In this document: positions 21,139 through 22,125 of the stretch, one piece after another | Numbering within the stretch: position 1 is the first letter of the stretch | Layout of the letters: the number at the start of each line of letters is the position of its first letter | IMG/VR virus record: IMGVR_UViG_3300037246_002397 | Coordinates: 1-22,125 of that record | Reading direction: 5' to 3' (one strand) | DNA: 22,125 nt | From: a virus | Notes under the pieces: model-generated | What the model saw: only the letters and a program-made list of their open reading frames with translations | The model's database searches: none | Told to the model about the DNA's origin: nothing | Made by a program: the position numbers and the translations under genes

Positions 21139-21171
21139 TTGATTTAAATATCATAGGTGTATAATATACAC
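21139..21171 (+). promoter_or_regulatory. promoter with operator for the RHH repressor
   Basis: A perfect -10 box TATAAT (21160-21165) lies inside the inverted repeat GTGTAT-AAT-ATACAC (21157-21171, six-base arms). A -35-like TTGATT (21139-21144) is 15 bases away, or ACTTGA (21137-21142) 17 bases away. A protein bound to the repeat would cover the -10 box. The downstream gene codes for a ribbon-helix-helix protein, the class that binds such short palindromes, so autorepression is the natural reading. Confidence 0.6.
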
Positions 21172-21196
21172 GTAAACAATAAAACACAAGGAAATA

Positions 21197-21493
21197 ATGA
21201 AAAGAGTAAATTTAAGTCTAACTAATAAGTATTATAACCTTTTAAAAAAAGAGGCAGAAAAAAGAGGAGAATCACTATCATCAATTAATCGTGAAGCGGT
21301 GGAAGCTTATTTCAATAGTAATATAACAAATGATGATATCATGAAATTACTAAAAGAAATAAAATTACCTTCTTCTGAAGAAATGGCTGATAATATGATG
21401 AAAATAGTTAAACATTATTATGAAAACCCGATCAAATCAGTTGATGATGCTATTTTTAAAACCAAAAAACAACTAACCAAGGAACCAAGATGA
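21197..21493 (+). CDS. ribbon-helix-helix (Arc/CopG-type) transcriptional regulator, 98 aa
   Basis: Residues 1-42 form an RHH domain: ribbon strand KRVNLSL (2-8), helix A (TNKYYNLLKKEAEKRG), turn GESLSS, helix B (INREAVEAYF). The strand residues R3, N5 and S7 would touch DNA as a dimer. The C-terminal half is helical, perhaps for partner binding. AAGGAAA precedes the ATG. The 3' end overlaps the next gene by ATGA. With the palindrome over its promoter, autoregulation is likely; some RHH proteins are antitoxins, an alternative for this pair. Confidence 0.82.
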   Translation: MKRVNLSLTNKYYNLLKKEAEKRGESLSSINREAVEAYFNSNITNDDIMKLLKEIKLPSSEEMADNMMKIVKHYYENPIKSVDDAIFKTKKQLTKEPR

Positions 21494-22032
21494 GCGATAT
21501 AAAATTAACTGATGACTTAATAAAAATAATAACAGAAAAAATAAACAAAACAGGAGAAACGATAACATCTGATGATATTTTAGATTTATGTAATCGCAGT
21601 TATCAATCTGGATATAATCATGGTAATTCAGACACGTTCGAGAACACAAAAGATGCAGTCAGATCATTGGACTTTCCCAAAATCGAAAAGGATTTAATTT
21701 TAAACAAAATAATTTCAGCTCAGGTTTTAACCCAAGATAGACTTCTTGATTCAATAACTAAAGAACTTGATCCAGACCTAAAAGCAATGGCAATAGAATC
21801 AAAAAGAAGAATGGAATCTAGCAGTAAAAGATATTCCATGGAAGAAGTTGATAAGATGTTAGAACAGGGGAATGGGAACAAAATAATCCATGACTGTTAT
21901 GTAGAGTTAAAAGAGTTTACAGATAAAGTTGTCAAACTATTGGTAGATGTCGCTAATGGTGATACTATAGAAGAGAATGATTTAAATAAATTTATCGGTG
22001 AATGGCAGGAATATAAACAGGATGGGCAATGA
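21490..22032 (+). CDS. hypothetical protein, 180 aa
   Basis: Unrecognised, acidic and helical. ITSDDILDLCNRSYQSGYNHG near residue 25-45 is followed by long helices with heptad-like Leu/Ile spacing (LILNKIISAQVL; IIHDCYVELKEFTDKVVKLLVDVA). No toxin signature (RelE, PIN, Fic) is visible. Linked by ATGA overlap to the RHH gene and to the next gene, so the three form one coupled unit. Confidence 0.75.
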   Translation: MSDIKLTDDLIKIITEKINKTGETITSDDILDLCNRSYQSGYNHGNSDTFENTKDAVRSLDFPKIEKDLILNKIISAQVLTQDRLLDSITKELDPDLKAMAIESKRRMESSSKRYSMEEVDKMLEQGNGNKIIHDCYVELKEFTDKVVKLLVDVANGDTIEENDLNKFIGEWQEYKQDGQ

Positions 22033-22125
22033 TCAGATTAAACAGCTACACCGTAGACAAATCAAAAGAATTTGAACTTGAATTAACAGATGATAACAAT
22101 GTCATTGATGTTGATATATTTCTCT
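22029..22125 (+). CDS. hypothetical protein, 5' part only
   Basis: The ATG at 22029 overlaps the previous stop (ATGA). The visible 32 residues MIRLNSYTVDKSKEFELEL ... NVIDVDIF are a beta-rich start, and the frame is open to the window edge. Too short to classify. Confidence 0.65.
   Translation, partial: MIRLNSYTVDKSKEFELELTDDNNVIDVDIFL

Noticed and set aside
1-22125. tRNA genes, CRISPR arrays, insertion sequences
   Set aside because: No T-arm-like GGTTCGAAtCC, no regularly spaced long repeats and no transposase or IS-end repeats were found on reading either strand.

Overview
The window is AT-rich, densely packed DNA of a tailed double-stranded DNA bacteriophage (free or integrated; no integrase, att site or host gene is visible). 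The anchor is a terminase pair, small subunit at 8050-8991 and large subunit at 8982-10865. Around it are dozens of small, overlapping, mostly unknown genes with strong AGGAG ribosome binding sites. A Gram-negative host is suggested by a secreted protein with a signal peptide and an outer-membrane-barrel-like C-terminus (3632-4345). I cannot name the host or the phage.

Layout. (1) 1-5700, plus strand: accessory genes. These are Cys-rich zinc proteins including a Lar-like one, a GC-rich intergenic block that looks like a structured RNA (about 827-1000), a J-domain protein coupled to a YdjM-like membrane hydrolase, the outer membrane protein behind an operator-like array, and a protein with a Tad2/DUF2829-like N-terminus. 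(2) 5701-7147: small acidic proteins, two or three of them tandem paralogs linked by TAATG or ATGA overlaps. (3) 7144-10865: packaging module. A stand-alone paralog of the terminase ATPase domain precedes a palindromic repeat pair, then terS and terL. (4) 10866-14304: a promoter followed by a series of very small genes, several preceded by a recurrent TTAAYTCTTAATATAGGA-like leader. (5) 14334-18353: a methyltransferase-like protein, a two-TM protein, an HTH protein, a second Tad2-like-fold candidate, zinc proteins, a small membrane ORF with an in-frame TGA, a DUF1660-like protein, and two larger unknown proteins, one of which faintly recalls a terminase nuclease domain. (6) 18316-21107, minus strand: eleven small genes converging on region 5. 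(7) 21139-22125: an outward promoter whose -10 box lies inside an inverted repeat, then a ribbon-helix-helix repressor and two overlapping genes, the last cut by the window end.

Together: packaging genes sit among many host-takeover or accessory genes. Likely control points are the operator array before 3632, the sigma70-like promoter before 10965, and the divergent region before 21197, probably under RHH control. Function is assigned only where motifs are visible; most small genes are honest unknowns.
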